Shown piece by piece: positions 1 through 8,531 of a stretch of 64,000 bases of DNA. The notes under the pieces are model-generated. The model had not been told where the DNA came from, did not search any database, and saw only the letters and a program-made list of their open reading frames with translations. The position numbers and the translations under genes are program-made. Source of the stretch: Planctomycetota bacterium (GTDB lineage Bacteria; Planctomycetota; Phycisphaerae; UBA1845); assembly GCA_024275565.1 (NCBI GenBank), contig JAJRYY010000052.1:1-64000 (forward strand), read 5' to 3'. Position 1 is the first letter of the stretch. Each line of letters starts with the position of its first letter.

Positions 1-1340
1 GCAGCATGCAGTGCTTCCTCGTCGAGCTTCTTCTTGAGTGGCTGAAATGTGAAGAAAACCTCTGGTTGCAGTTCCATCGCCTGTTCATAAAGAACGCAAT
101 CTGCCAATCGATACCCGATCGGGTAGATCCGATACTTGCCATCCGCACGCCGCGTCACAGCGCCCCGTGCATGAACCAGAAGCACCTCGCCACCATCAAG
201 CTCACCGCCGCTGGCCACATACTCCTTCGCCTGAGACTGTGCGTTGACGACGACCAGCTCGCGAATCCGTTGCTCCTCCGTACCATATTGGAGTGTCATC
301 TGGATAATCTTCTTATCGCGATCGGGGTCGCCGGGATCAATCTCTTTGGGCGGTGGTGGTGGAGGTTGTGCTTGTGCGACGGGCGGTGGATCGGGCTTGC
401 ATTTGACATTCTGGCACGAAGACCGACCGACCTTCACCTCACCACCGCGTGCCGTGCATTCCGCCATGGAAATCTCAACGCACGCGTCATCCACACAGCA
501 TGCAACCGGCGGCGTACACGCTTCCTCCTGACCACGAAGCTCACTGCACGTCTGTCCGCCAAAGAACGATCCGCGCCTCGACTGACACTGCGCTTCGGTA
601 CGCTGCTGACACTGGCCAGCCCCCGTACAGCACGCCCATAATTCAGGCGGCGGAGGGATATACTCGTCGAAGGGTTTCCGTGCGGCGATGAACCCGTAGT
701 CCTGCTCACGGTGCTTGATGACACGCGCAGGCTGCACAAGCAGTGCAGGATTCACCTCACTCACCTCCGGGTCGTACGCCGGCAACACAACCGTCTCAAC
801 TGAAAGCGTCAACCGCGAATCAGTCCTGTTCCGCTCCTTCATACGTCTGGTCGGAGGATCGATCGATATGTCGGTGATGTACGCAATATACGGTAGCTCG
901 TAAAAATCCTTCAGAAACGCGACAATGTTGGAGAGAGATCCATTGGCACTGATGGAAAATCGCACCAGTTTGATCTTGGTCTCTTTTTTAAGCCTCATCT
1001 TTCGCGGCGGGCGAAGATCGCTGGTCCGCTTCGGCGACACGGAATGATTCTTCAGATGCGCCTTCTCGATCATCTCGATCAGACGCGCATGCATCGTGCT
1101 CTTGACCTCTTCTGCGTCCGTACTTCCCGTCCGTGCGACAAAATCCCGATAACTGTCGCGATACGCGTCGACCTCTTCAAGCTCGTCTTCCAGATCGGCG
1201 ATGCCATCATGCAGCTTCTCGATCGTGTCAGACATGCCAAACAACCGATCGTTGACCATAGGCCAGACAAACTGGTACGCGACAAAAAAACCGCCCACAA
1301 TCCCCAGTATCGTCGCCATGCGCTTCTCGCGTGGATTCAT
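1..1340 (-). CDS. GspM/PilO-like secretion/pilus assembly protein with Cys-rich insert (partial, runs off left edge)
   Basis: The minus-strand frame is open from ATG at 1340 to the window edge, about 446 residues, so it is missing from the ORF track. It starts with a short cytoplasmic stretch, one membrane helix (about residues 8-25, ILGIVGGFFVAYQFVW) and a coiled coil (about 36-64), then a domain resembling the periplasmic ring of PilO/GspM. About residues 237-314 form two Cys-rich units (ACCTGAGQCQQ... and ACCVDDACVEI...), followed by a proline run and a C-terminal domain containing GEVLLVHARGAVTRR. The ATG overlaps the stop of the GspL-like gene (TGATG), so the two are translationally coupled. 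The PilO/GspM assignment rests on topology and position and is moderate; the Cys-rich insert is unusual for the family. Confidence 0.7.
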   Translation of the reverse strand, partial: MNPREKRMATILGIVGGFFVAYQFVWPMVNDRLFGMSDTIEKLHDGIADLEDELEEVDAYRDSYRDFVARTGSTDAEEVKSTMHARLIEMIEKAHLKNHSVSPKRTSDLRPPRKMRLKKETKIKLVRFSISANGSLSNIVAFLKDFYELPYIAYITDISIDPPTRRMKERNRTDSRLTLSVETVVLPAYDPEVSEVNPALLVQPARVIKHREQDYGFIAARKPFDEYIPPPPELWACCTGAGQCQQRTEAQCQSRRGSFFGGQTCSELRGQEEACTPPVACCVDDACVEISMAECTARGGEVKVGRSSCQNVKCKPDPPPVAQAQPPPPPPKEIDPGDPDRDKKIIQMTLQYGTEEQRIRELVVVNAQSQAKEYVASGGELDGGEVLLVHARGAVTRRADGKYRIYPIGYRLADCVLYEQAMELQPEVFFTFQPLKKKLDEEALHA

Positions 1341-3115
1341 CAGCGGACCGATCCCTTCCTCTTGGAGTTGGAACCTTTCCTGGACCCACCCGACCGTCCG
1401 GACACCGCTTTACCACCAGAACCGGACTTATTCTTACCAGTCACACTGGTCTTTTTCCCAGCTTCGCGACTCTTCCTGCCAGCCACAGCATCAACAGCGT
1501 CCACCGTTTTCAGGTGAGGCTTGCGCTTCTCGATCCGAATCGTCATACTTCCCTGATGCGTGTATTTCGCAGGCTTGCCGTCCTTGGCGTCTTTGGCGAT
1601 GCTCGTCGCACCGGACACCGCATGAAACCGGGGCGATTCCTCACCCGATATCCGGAAATCGTTCAATGTCTTCACCACTTCATGGTTCGTCTTGCTGTCG
1701 GCAGCCTTGAACCCGAATTTAATGGCCCGAGTCTTCCCCGATAGCGACAAACTGTCGAGCACAATACGCTCACTGTCAGGTATCAACGTCAGGGAATCAC
1801 GCAACTCGTCAATCCAGACAATATGGTCAGCCTCATGCCTCCGAACAATCTCCACAAGATTCTTGAACTCCTCCTGACCCTTCAGAAGCTTTTTGAGCGC
1901 CCGCTTCTCAACAAGGAGACGGTCACGCTCGATATACTGCGGACGAACGAAATTGAAATAGATACCCCCCAGAACCAGCACCGCCAGCACCGCACATCCG
2001 ATCGCGATCGGCGCCTTCTTCATCTGCAACTGAGCACGACTCACCGACTTCTTGGGGTGAAGAAAGTCAAACCGAAGACCAGCATCAGCAGATTCCGTCA
2101 ACGCCAGCCCCAGCGGAGCAGCAAACGCACCCGCCGCCGCCCCACGATCAGCATCCCATCCAAAACAGGTCGCGGGATTATAGGGCTGAGCGGATACATT
2201 GTAGCGACTCTGAATCGCCTCAGAGAGCGACTCCTCAATGTCGCAACTCCCACCGATCACAGCATGGTCCATCGTGAAACCAGGCTCACCGGTACGATAT
2301 GCCTCAATCGACCGGGTTACCTCGATCATCAACTCGCGCACGATAGATTTCAGCGTCGACGAGGACGGCAACGAACGGACAATCGAAATGCCCGAATCTT
2401 CTGAATCAGTCGGTAGATCGCCCGTATCGGTCGGACGGTCACCACCATCCACATGCATTTCCGCACTGCTCGGAGCATCGTCCAGCGACGCAGGAATAGC
2501 CACGTCCGCAGCACGCGAAAAGACAAGCTGACCATTGCGAATCACACTGATCTCGGTGGTCGCAGGCCCGACATCAACAAACAACACCTGCTCGTGCGGC
2601 GTCACTTTCAACAGTTCGTTCACCGCAAATTGATTGGCATTGGGACGCAACCCAACCCGCACAAGCTTCAGACCCGCGTACTCGAAAATCCGCACATACT
2701 GATCAAGCACCTCGTTCCGCACAGCAGCCACCAGAACATCGTTCAACCCATCTTCCGGTGTACGCGGGACCGCAAAATCTACGACAGCCTGATCCACCGC
2801 GTAGGGTAGCTCCTTGGGAATCTGAAACGCCACCATCCCCGCAAGCTCGCCGATCGGAGCGTTCGGAAGCTTCAGCGTATAAAAATTCGCCTGATCGCGC
2901 GGGATGTCCACCAGCGCCCGTTTCGTACCAATATTCGCCTTGCTCAGCACCTGCTTGATAAACCCGCCCATCGCTTCAGCGTCATCCCGCTGCAAATCCG
3001 ATGGAAATGGCACGCTGAGAACCTGATCGATCTTCGTAACACGACCGATGAAGGCATGCACGATCCGCAGCGTCCGAGCGTCCCAGTCAATTGTCAGGTG
3101 TGCTTTATTACTCAT
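1340..3115 (-). CDS. gspL: GspL-like inner-membrane platform protein (PilM-PilN fusion)
   Basis: 591 aa. Residues 1-340 look like the PilM/GspL actin-like domain (DVGPATTEIS phosphate-loop-like segment near 181, VIGGS near 287). A membrane helix follows at about 369-390 (IAIGCAVLAVLVLGGIYFNFV), then a coiled coil and a PilN/GspL ferredoxin-like domain (VLDSLSLSGKTRAIKF). The protein links the cytoplasmic ATPase to the pseudopilus platform. Two oddities: an acidic Asp/Pro/Thr insertion at about 212-242 inside the ATPase fold, and a strongly basic Gly/Ser/Lys/Arg tail from about 546. AAGG sits just upstream of the ATG. It follows gspK after a repeat-bearing gap and is coupled to the downstream PilO-like gene. 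The fusion resembles GspL rather than separate PilM and PilN. Confidence 0.82.
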   Translation of the reverse strand: MSNKAHLTIDWDARTLRIVHAFIGRVTKIDQVLSVPFPSDLQRDDAEAMGGFIKQVLSKANIGTKRALVDIPRDQANFYTLKLPNAPIGELAGMVAFQIPKELPYAVDQAVVDFAVPRTPEDGLNDVLVAAVRNEVLDQYVRIFEYAGLKLVRVGLRPNANQFAVNELLKVTPHEQVLFVDVGPATTEISVIRNGQLVFSRAADVAIPASLDDAPSSAEMHVDGGDRPTDTGDLPTDSEDSGISIVRSLPSSSTLKSIVRELMIEVTRSIEAYRTGEPGFTMDHAVIGGSCDIEESLSEAIQSRYNVSAQPYNPATCFGWDADRGAAAGAFAAPLGLALTESADAGLRFDFLHPKKSVSRAQLQMKKAPIAIGCAVLAVLVLGGIYFNFVRPQYIERDRLLVEKRALKKLLKGQEEFKNLVEIVRRHEADHIVWIDELRDSLTLIPDSERIVLDSLSLSGKTRAIKFGFKAADSKTNHEVVKTLNDFRISGEESPRFHAVSGATSIAKDAKDGKPAKYTHQGSMTIRIEKRKPHLKTVDAVDAVAGRKSREAGKKTSVTGKNKSGSGGKAVSGRSGGSRKGSNSKRKGSVR

Positions 3116-3336
3116 ATAACCTTGCTATAGCTGTAGGGCAGATACCACACGCCGGGCAACACACGCCGGATGCGAACCGTCGGAAGCGAACCGATGGGTG
3201 CGAACCGATGAGTGCGAACCGCCGGATGCGACCCGATGGGCGCCACTGGCGGCTTGTCCGCCAGTGCAGTCCTCAGCAAAATGACTCAAAAATCGCAGAG
3301 TGGTGTCCACCCGCCGCAATGAAGCAAAAACGAAAC
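3116..3336. repeat. Intergenic tandem repeat plus palindromic repeats (families A and D)
   Basis: The gap between gspK and gspL contains imperfect 14-16 bp tandem units built on GCGAACCG (about 3167-3240). It also holds a perfect 9-bp inverted repeat CACTGGCGG/CCGCCAGTG at 3244-3266, and near 3305 the CACCCGCCGCAATGAA motif that recurs at 11675. The family-A palindrome recurs at 40789. No gene is seen here; the short ORFs across it are repeat-derived. Confidence 0.8.
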
Positions 3337-4926
3337 TCAATTGTTATACCCTTCCAGCTGCGCATCACCCTCGGCGAATCGAATGGGGAAATTCGTCCCC
3401 AGCGTCGTCAGATCGCGAAGATAAATAATCTGGGCGATCGGACCACGCATCTCAAGAATCGCCTCCAACCGCGTCATCGTACCAAGGTGGTCCGCGAAGC
3501 CAATGACCTCAACGTGAAATCGCGTCGCACGGGCTGTCACCTTGTTCGCAATCGCACCAAATTTCGCAGCACCAATCACAGACGTCAGCCAGGCAGTCGT
3601 CATTTTCGCCTCGTCATCCAGCTCTGCCCGGGCTACCACGATCGCCATCGCATCATCCTCCGTCAGCCCGACCAGCGTACGCAACACCGGCGGAGGGGCA
3701 GTATTCACATTAATCAGCCCGACCGCCTCCGGTTCCGCAGTCACCGTGATGCGATCCATGATCCACGGCAGATCAGATTCCGTCATCGGAGACGGCAGCG
3801 GTTCGCCCTCCGCACGCGTGAGCGGATTCAGCAGCTCAGCCGGGGAATTCAACCGTGGCTGAGATACCGATGCCTCAGAAATAAAGTTCAGCTTTGCAGA
3901 GTCGTCTACAAATTCCGACACCTGCTGAAGCACAACCGACTGCTCATTGTAAAGATACACACGAGCACTGTTGTCGGACGCACTGTTCACATCACGCGAC
4001 CAGACCGTGATATAGGGTAATAATCCCCGATTCAGCACCCCATCCCCATCATCCGGCGGAAAGGTCTCGTCTCCATCATCCTCATTCGGACTGAAAAGCC
4101 CATTTCGGTCATAATCCTCACCGTAGAGCAATTCTCCCGTAAATCCGCGAACCAGCAGCAATTCCTCGACCGTATCAAAATCAGCGTTTTTGACCGCATA
4201 TGGCGGATCGAGCTGCGAATAGTACGCATCCTCAGCCCCAAACTGCCCGGGCGTCTTGTCGGAATCACGCCAGTCGATCAAAGCATCTGCCAACGCGTCG
4301 ACATTCATCTCCCTGGTCGCAAACTGAGCAATCAGGCGGCCAATCTGCTCCCGCGATGCCACATTAATGTTCAGCTTTGAAGATTCATCTGTCACACCAA
4401 ACCGTACCAGCATCTCATCATCCAGCGGATCGTCGGCCACCACGCTGAAACGAAACACATTCCCAACCTCGGTGTCCTCATACTCATCCTGACGACCCAA
4501 AGCCTCAAGCCCGCCAATCTCGCTGTATACGATGATCCGATGAAACTCCTCAGGATTATGATACCAGGCATTGATATTATCGGACTCTGTGCGAAGAAGC
4601 AGCATCACTTTCTGCAGACCAGCTTCAGCCGCAAGCCGCGTCTGCAGCTTTAACGCACCCGACTGCGTCGCACGCAGATCGGCGTGGACGTAGAACCCCG
4701 AACCCGCAGCCAGCAACCCGAGCAGGACCAGAATCAGCAAAATCAGCGGCAGAATCATCCCGCGCTGGCGTACATCCCCGTGGCGAAGCGATTGGTGTAC
4801 ATTCCCGTAGTGGAGTGTCATGCCTGTGCGCGGTGTCATGCCTGTGCGCGGTATCATGTGTGTTCGACGTGCCATGCTTGCTCGATGTGTTTTGCTTGCT
4901 GGACGTGTCATGGCGGGTCGCATCAT
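3337..4926 (-). CDS. gspK: GspK-like minor pseudopilin
   Basis: About 529 aa from the ORF-track start. A prepilin-type signal RQRG|MILPLILLILVLLG lies at about residues 53-70, with the cleaved Gly at 56. It lacks Glu at +5, as is usual for GspK, the pseudopilin thought to cap the tip. The long body fits the GspK SAM-like domains (KLNINVASREQIGRL, LINVNTAPPPVL). The leader is odd: it consists of tandem MIPRTG/MTPRTG repeats encoded by 18-bp DNA repeats with several in-frame ATGs, so the true start is uncertain and may be MTLHYGN, about 35 codons downstream. It lies after gspJ and before gspL in the pseudopilin operon. Confidence 0.85.
   Translation of the reverse strand: MMRPAMTRPASKTHRASMARRTHMIPRTGMTPRTGMTLHYGNVHQSLRHGDVRQRGMILPLILLILVLLGLLAAGSGFYVHADLRATQSGALKLQTRLAAEAGLQKVMLLLRTESDNINAWYHNPEEFHRIIVYSEIGGLEALGRQDEYEDTEVGNVFRFSVVADDPLDDEMLVRFGVTDESSKLNINVASREQIGRLIAQFATREMNVDALADALIDWRDSDKTPGQFGAEDAYYSQLDPPYAVKNADFDTVEELLLVRGFTGELLYGEDYDRNGLFSPNEDDGDETFPPDDGDGVLNRGLLPYITVWSRDVNSASDNSARVYLYNEQSVVLQQVSEFVDDSAKLNFISEASVSQPRLNSPAELLNPLTRAEGEPLPSPMTESDLPWIMDRITVTAEPEAVGLINVNTAPPPVLRTLVGLTEDDAMAIVVARAELDDEAKMTTAWLTSVIGAAKFGAIANKVTARATRFHVEVIGFADHLGTMTRLEAILEMRGPIAQIIYLRDLTTLGTNFPIRFAEGDAQLEGYNN
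4800..4870. repeat. 18-bp tandem repeat in gspK leader
   Basis: Units of TGTCATGCCTGTGCGCGG occur two to three times, each carrying an in-frame ATG on the minus strand. Copy-number change would lengthen or shorten the GspK leader ahead of the prepilin peptidase site without breaking the frame. Confidence 0.75.
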
Positions 4927-5051
4927 CTGGCGTCCTCCATGTCGGCGAAGGACGATACTTCACGCTGCACCCGAGAGCCGAAAAACGAGTCTGCCTGGGG
5001 AATTCGCACCACCACCATATAACGATCCTCCGGCAGTGGTACGATGTCATT

Positions 5052-5963
5052 CTAATCTTCGAGAATGTCCTTCATGATCTCAATGTTCAGATCGTCCGGA
5101 AGCTCGGGTATATACCCTACTGTGATCATCACCATCTGCGGAAGTGTATTTCCGTCTTTCAGCTCCCAACTGTCCCACCAGCGGTTTCCGTCATGGTAGA
5201 AAAACTCGATGAATTTCAGCTCCGGTGCGTACAGCTCGCGTTTGGCGCCCAGCTGCTCGGCATCGCTGAGTTCCTCGTCAAAACCATCATCGAAGGGATC
5301 GCTGTCACCCGTCGGATCGAAGGGCGTGCCGCCGTCACCGCCCGCCACTTCGCCACCTGCCACTTCGCCGCCCGCCACTTCACCGCCTCGTCCCGAGGTA
5401 TTCTCAGAATCCCCCGCACCGGTCGCGTCGCCTGTTCCAGGTGCATCGCTGCCATCTTCCGGAATCGGCGCGATCTGATTGAACGTCCGCCGTTCGCGAC
5501 GCGTCAGCCCGAGCGATCGCGGATCACCATTTTCGTCCGTATTGACGTCGTCCCAGGCGATGTAATAGTCAATTTGCCGCAAATCGAACTGACCGGGTAT
5601 CGCTGCCTGTCGTATTCCCCGTCGTTCCACCAGTGCTTTGTCCGGGATCACCACGGTGTTGATCGAGATCTCGTATTGCGTCCCGTAAATGCCCGTTCCA
5701 TACCCCTGTGCAAACCCCGTAGCCTGTCGGATTTCCTGAGCGATGCGATTGACAATCACGCGGGCCAGCTGCACGTCACGAATCCGCCGGGCACTCTCGT
5801 CGCGCGATTCCAGCGATGATGAGTAAAACAGGAGCAGCAACCCCATGACCGGGACGATGATGCCGATGGCCAATATGACCTCCAGGAGCGTCAGGCCCGG
5901 CCGGCGACCTTGCCCATGTCCCCGGTTTCGCCCATACCCTGTCTGTCGCAGTGCGTGCATCAT
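5052..5963 (-). CDS. gspJ: GspJ-like minor pseudopilin
   Basis: About 303 aa. The prepilin leader ends at RRPG| before LTLLEVILAIGIIVPVMGLL, with Glu at +5 as processed pseudopilins need. The following helix (DVQLARVIVNRIAQEIRQAT) is typical of GspJ. A flexible mid-region carries an acidic, Gly-rich insert with a GGEVA pentapeptide repeated three times, and the C-terminal beta domain includes FIEFFYHDGNRWWDSW. The track begins at GTG 5966, but ATG 5963 overlaps the gspI stop as TGATG and is the better coupled start. Its role is in the pseudopilus tip with GspI and GspK. Confidence 0.82.
   Translation of the reverse strand: MMHALRQTGYGRNRGHGQGRRPGLTLLEVILAIGIIVPVMGLLLLFYSSSLESRDESARRIRDVQLARVIVNRIAQEIRQATGFAQGYGTGIYGTQYEISINTVVIPDKALVERRGIRQAAIPGQFDLRQIDYYIAWDDVNTDENGDPRSLGLTRRERRTFNQIAPIPEDGSDAPGTGDATGAGDSENTSGRGGEVAGGEVAGGEVAGGDGGTPFDPTGDSDPFDDGFDEELSDAEQLGAKRELYAPELKFIEFFYHDGNRWWDSWELKDGNTLPQMVMITVGYIPELPDDLNIEIMKDILED
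5339..5386. repeat. 15-bp in-frame repeat in gspJ (GGEVA)3
   Basis: Three near-identical copies of a 15-bp unit (CCACTTCGCCNCC.. on the plus strand) encode GGEVA pentapeptides. This is a coding minisatellite in a linker region. Confidence 0.8.
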
Positions 5964-6907
5964 CACGGCCTCCCGCGACCACCCCGACCGGGACGATTGT
6001 CACCACGACGCCCACCACTGTTGCGTCCGCCGCCCGTATTTCCGCCTCCGACAGCAGGGCCCAGATCCTGCTCCAGTTCACGGAGCATTTCCCGTTCCTC
6101 CGGCGACAGATTGTCCGATTCCGTTCCCAATCCGCCGGAGGGCTGACCTCCTGCGGGCTGACCACCAGCTGGCGACCGCCCCCCTGCACCATTCTGACCT
6201 GACGAACCGCTCCCGGAATCGGGCATCTCGCCAGAGGCCTCTGCCTGGTCCAGGAGGTCTCGGAATTCGGGAGGCAGCAGATTTCGCGCCTCGTCGGACG
6301 TCAATCCAAACATTTGTAACAGGGAGGGAAGAATTGCCAGCAAATCCTCCGGGTCGAGCGACTGGAACATCGACACATCGAAAGCGGAAGGATCAAACCC
6401 CTCGATCGGAATCGTTTCGGAAAGCTGTTTCAGGGCGTCTTCGGTAATGCCAAAGTCTGCTTTCAGGTCGACTGTCGTCGGTTCTGCCCGCATCGTATAG
6501 ACCGTATGCACGATCTCTGCATCGCGAAAGACGAACTCGGATTCGAGGTTGTCCCGAACGGCGTAGAGGATGTCGAGGCGAATTGCCCGCAGCTTCTCGG
6601 TGGCTGTCTCATCGACCCGAATCTGCCACCCATAATCTGGAAAACGCAGCGAAAAATCACCCTCGATTTCGTTGTCGGCTGCGTCTTCAAATGGGACCAG
6701 CCCGGTATCCAGTTCCGCCAGCTTCGACTCTGTCAGCATGAGGATGCGCGTCAGATCGACACTTTCCCGAGCAGCCTCATCCGTCTTCTGGACCTGCCCG
6801 CCGATATAGGTCAACCCCATCAGCAGCAGCGTCAGCGAGAGGACCACTTCGAGCAGGAGGTATCCACCTCGCCTCGCTTTCATCATGACCTGTCCTGATG
6901 TTTTCAT
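5963..6907 (-). CDS. gspI: GspI-like minor pseudopilin with long Gly/Arg-rich tail
   Basis: 314 aa from ATG 6907, which overlaps the gspH stop as ATGA; the longer track start at 6997 lies inside gspH and is rejected. The leader MKTSGQVMMKARRGG| precedes YLLLEVVLSLTLLLMG, with Glu at +5. The GspI-like core ends near residue 150 (residues such as LRAIRLDILYAVRDN). The rest is unusual: a helical segment (SLDPEDLLAILPSLLQMFGL) and a Gly/Ser/Pro/Arg-rich disordered tail ending GRGGRGRP. GspI is normally about 120 aa, so more than half of this protein is extra. Confidence 0.8.
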   Translation of the reverse strand: MKTSGQVMMKARRGGYLLLEVVLSLTLLLMGLTYIGGQVQKTDEAARESVDLTRILMLTESKLAELDTGLVPFEDAADNEIEGDFSLRFPDYGWQIRVDETATEKLRAIRLDILYAVRDNLESEFVFRDAEIVHTVYTMRAEPTTVDLKADFGITEDALKQLSETIPIEGFDPSAFDVSMFQSLDPEDLLAILPSLLQMFGLTSDEARNLLPPEFRDLLDQAEASGEMPDSGSGSSGQNGAGGRSPAGGQPAGGQPSGGLGTESDNLSPEEREMLRELEQDLGPAVGGGNTGGGRNSGGRRGDNRPGRGGRGRP

Positions 6908-7665
6908 CGTCGCACCCGGGTCTCTGAAATTTCGAGAACGTCTTCTTCGGTCAGAGGGGCTTTGCGCAGAAAGTCCTTTCGCAACACCGGTGGCCAATCG
7001 TTCTCCTTGAACATGACGATTTCGTCTTCATAAAACGGACGCTGCAACCAGATCAGCCCGGTCAGACCGTCGAGGATCACCTCGATGCGATCATATTCCG
7101 CCATTTCCTCATTATCGATTTCGGGTGGAGCATCGGTGACAAGCAGCACTGCCCATTCGCTTGTTCCATCCGTTTCGATCACGATGGGTGGTAAGTCTTC
7201 GTCGAATTCGTCCATCAGCATCTGAAACCGCTCATCGACCTCGTCGGCGACGAACCGGTCTTCCAGATTTTCGATCGTCGGGCGTCCGAGTCGCACCTGC
7301 ACGCATCGGACATCCCGCAGCAATGTCTCACCCTGCGCCCATGATTCCTCCACAAGATTGAAGACGCCCGGTTCCTTGAAGGGTTCGTCCTCGCGCTCGA
7401 TCAGTAGCTGAAGACTGTCTCCTTCGCTGTCCTGCTCGTCTTCCAGCGGGAAGCGGATGCGGTATCGTTTTCCGTCATACATGGCGTTCGCCCGAACCAG
7501 CGTCAGCATCGCCCGGATCTGACGTGCAGACTCTGGTAGTCGTCGCCCCTCGATGTCACGGATGAGATTCGGCATGGCGAGCGTCACGACGATCAGCATC
7601 AGTGTCACCACCAGCACAATTTCGATCAGCGTGTAACCGTGATGTAAAAGGTTTCGCCTGCGCAT
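6904..7665 (-). CDS. gspH: GspH-like minor pseudopilin
   Basis: 253 aa from ATG 7665 (MRRRNLL); the track start 30 bp upstream has no better support. The leader is MRRRNLLHHG|YTLIEIVLVVTLMLIVV, with Glu at +5. The next segment (GRRLPESARQIRAMLTLVRANAMYDG) matches the helix-to-sheet transition of GspH/FimT. The C-terminal domain is acidic (EYDRIEVILDGLTGL) and longer than typical GspH. The gene follows gspG across a repeat-bearing gap and is coupled to gspI. Confidence 0.82.
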   Translation of the reverse strand: MRRRNLLHHGYTLIEIVLVVTLMLIVVTLAMPNLIRDIEGRRLPESARQIRAMLTLVRANAMYDGKRYRIRFPLEDEQDSEGDSLQLLIEREDEPFKEPGVFNLVEESWAQGETLLRDVRCVQVRLGRPTIENLEDRFVADEVDERFQMLMDEFDEDLPPIVIETDGTSEWAVLLVTDAPPEIDNEEMAEYDRIEVILDGLTGLIWLQRPFYEDEIVMFKENDWPPVLRKDFLRKAPLTEEDVLEISETRVRR

Positions 7666-7680
7666 TGGCCCTTCACCACA

Positions 7681-7841
7681 TAATCCCCCAGCCACCCTCG
7701 ATGTAGCCCAGCCGCCCTCGGCTGGGGACGTTTGCCTGGATCGCTGGTATCGTGCTCAGCCTTGAAAGACACACAGCCAGGGGCGGCTGAGCAACATCGC
7801 CAGATGAACACTGGAAACCTTTCGCCACTGAAAAACCGTTT
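7681..7841. repeat. Intergenic palindrome (family C) between gspG and gspH
   Basis: CCCAGCCG and CGGCTGGG at 7707-7727 form a perfect inverted repeat preceded by ATGTAGC. A related copy (GTAGCCCAGCCGCC) lies at about 17920. The palindrome sits inside the pseudopilin operon and could form a hairpin in the mRNA that lowers expression of genes after the abundant major pseudopilin; that effect is inference. Confidence 0.7.
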
Positions 7842-8342
7842 TTAGCGTTCTGTCCAGTTCGTGACATCGTCATCGGTTCCATCTTCACCATCCGGACCGA
7901 CGCTCCAGATGTCAAAGCTCTTTTCGTTGTACTCACCCGGTGAGCGGTATTCAAACGGATTCTTCCAGGGATCCTGCAGCTCTTCCAGCGAGCCTTCCAT
8001 GTATGGACCCTTCCACTTGCCGCTTTCCTCGTCCACGCTGTCTGGGATCTCATACAACGCCTGCAACCCTTCATCCGTATCAGGGAACCGACCCACGTCG
8101 AAGCGATATTGCTTGAGCTGCTTGGCGATGACACCGTTTCGACCGACAGCCGCCTGACAAAGCTGATTTTGAGCGGTCAAACCCTGGTTCAGCAGCGCTG
8201 GAACCGCGAAGGCAGCCAGCAACGCCAGAATGGCGGTCACCATCAGCACCTCGATCAAAGTAAAACCCTTACGGCTCAGAAGACTCCTTCTGCCCATCGT
8301 TCTGCGTCGAGCGAACGAGTCTCGTTGTGTTCTGTTTCTCAT
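7842..8342 (-). CDS. gspG: GspG major pseudopilin
   Basis: 166 aa. The leader ends SRKG| before FTLIEVLMVTAILALLAAFAVPALL, the classic pseudopilin N-terminus with Glu at +5. The C-terminal domain has the GspG signature: GRFPDTDEGLQALYEIP, the DPWKNPFEYRSPG loop and the calcium-site-like acidic end WSVGPDGEDGTDDDV. A GAGGAG ribosome site lies about 9 bases before ATG 8342, which supports the long leader. As major pseudopilin it polymerises into the pseudopilus shaft. It lies between gspF and gspH. Confidence 0.95.
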   Translation of the reverse strand: MRNRTQRDSFARRRTMGRRSLLSRKGFTLIEVLMVTAILALLAAFAVPALLNQGLTAQNQLCQAAVGRNGVIAKQLKQYRFDVGRFPDTDEGLQALYEIPDSVDEESGKWKGPYMEGSLEELQDPWKNPFEYRSPGEYNEKSFDIWSVGPDGEDGTDDDVTNWTER

Positions 8343-8531
8343 CGTTGTCTACTCCTCAATAATATAGTGACATCAAAAATCGTATTACTTCGCAATGACT
8401 CCATTGTGACTCAGGCTGTGACCGTCAGGGGGCGGACACCATAGAAACCACTCCCTCCGGATTTCCCGCACGGGTCGCCTTCAGGGACACGGTCTGGATA
8501 CAAAACACCGTGCAAATGAACAGTTAATTCA
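8343..8531. repeat. gspF-gspG gap with dispersed repeat (family E)
   Basis: The gap contains TGTGACCGTCAGGGGGCGGACACC at about 8417-8440. A near-copy (CGTGACCGTAGGGGAGCGGACACC) occurs at about 52959, in a distant non-coding region. No coding sequence is seen. Confidence 0.65.

Noticed and set aside
3091-4020. 309-aa plus-strand ORF opposite gspK
   Set aside because: Arg/His/Gln-rich antisense frame of gspK, without a ribosome site or any domain.
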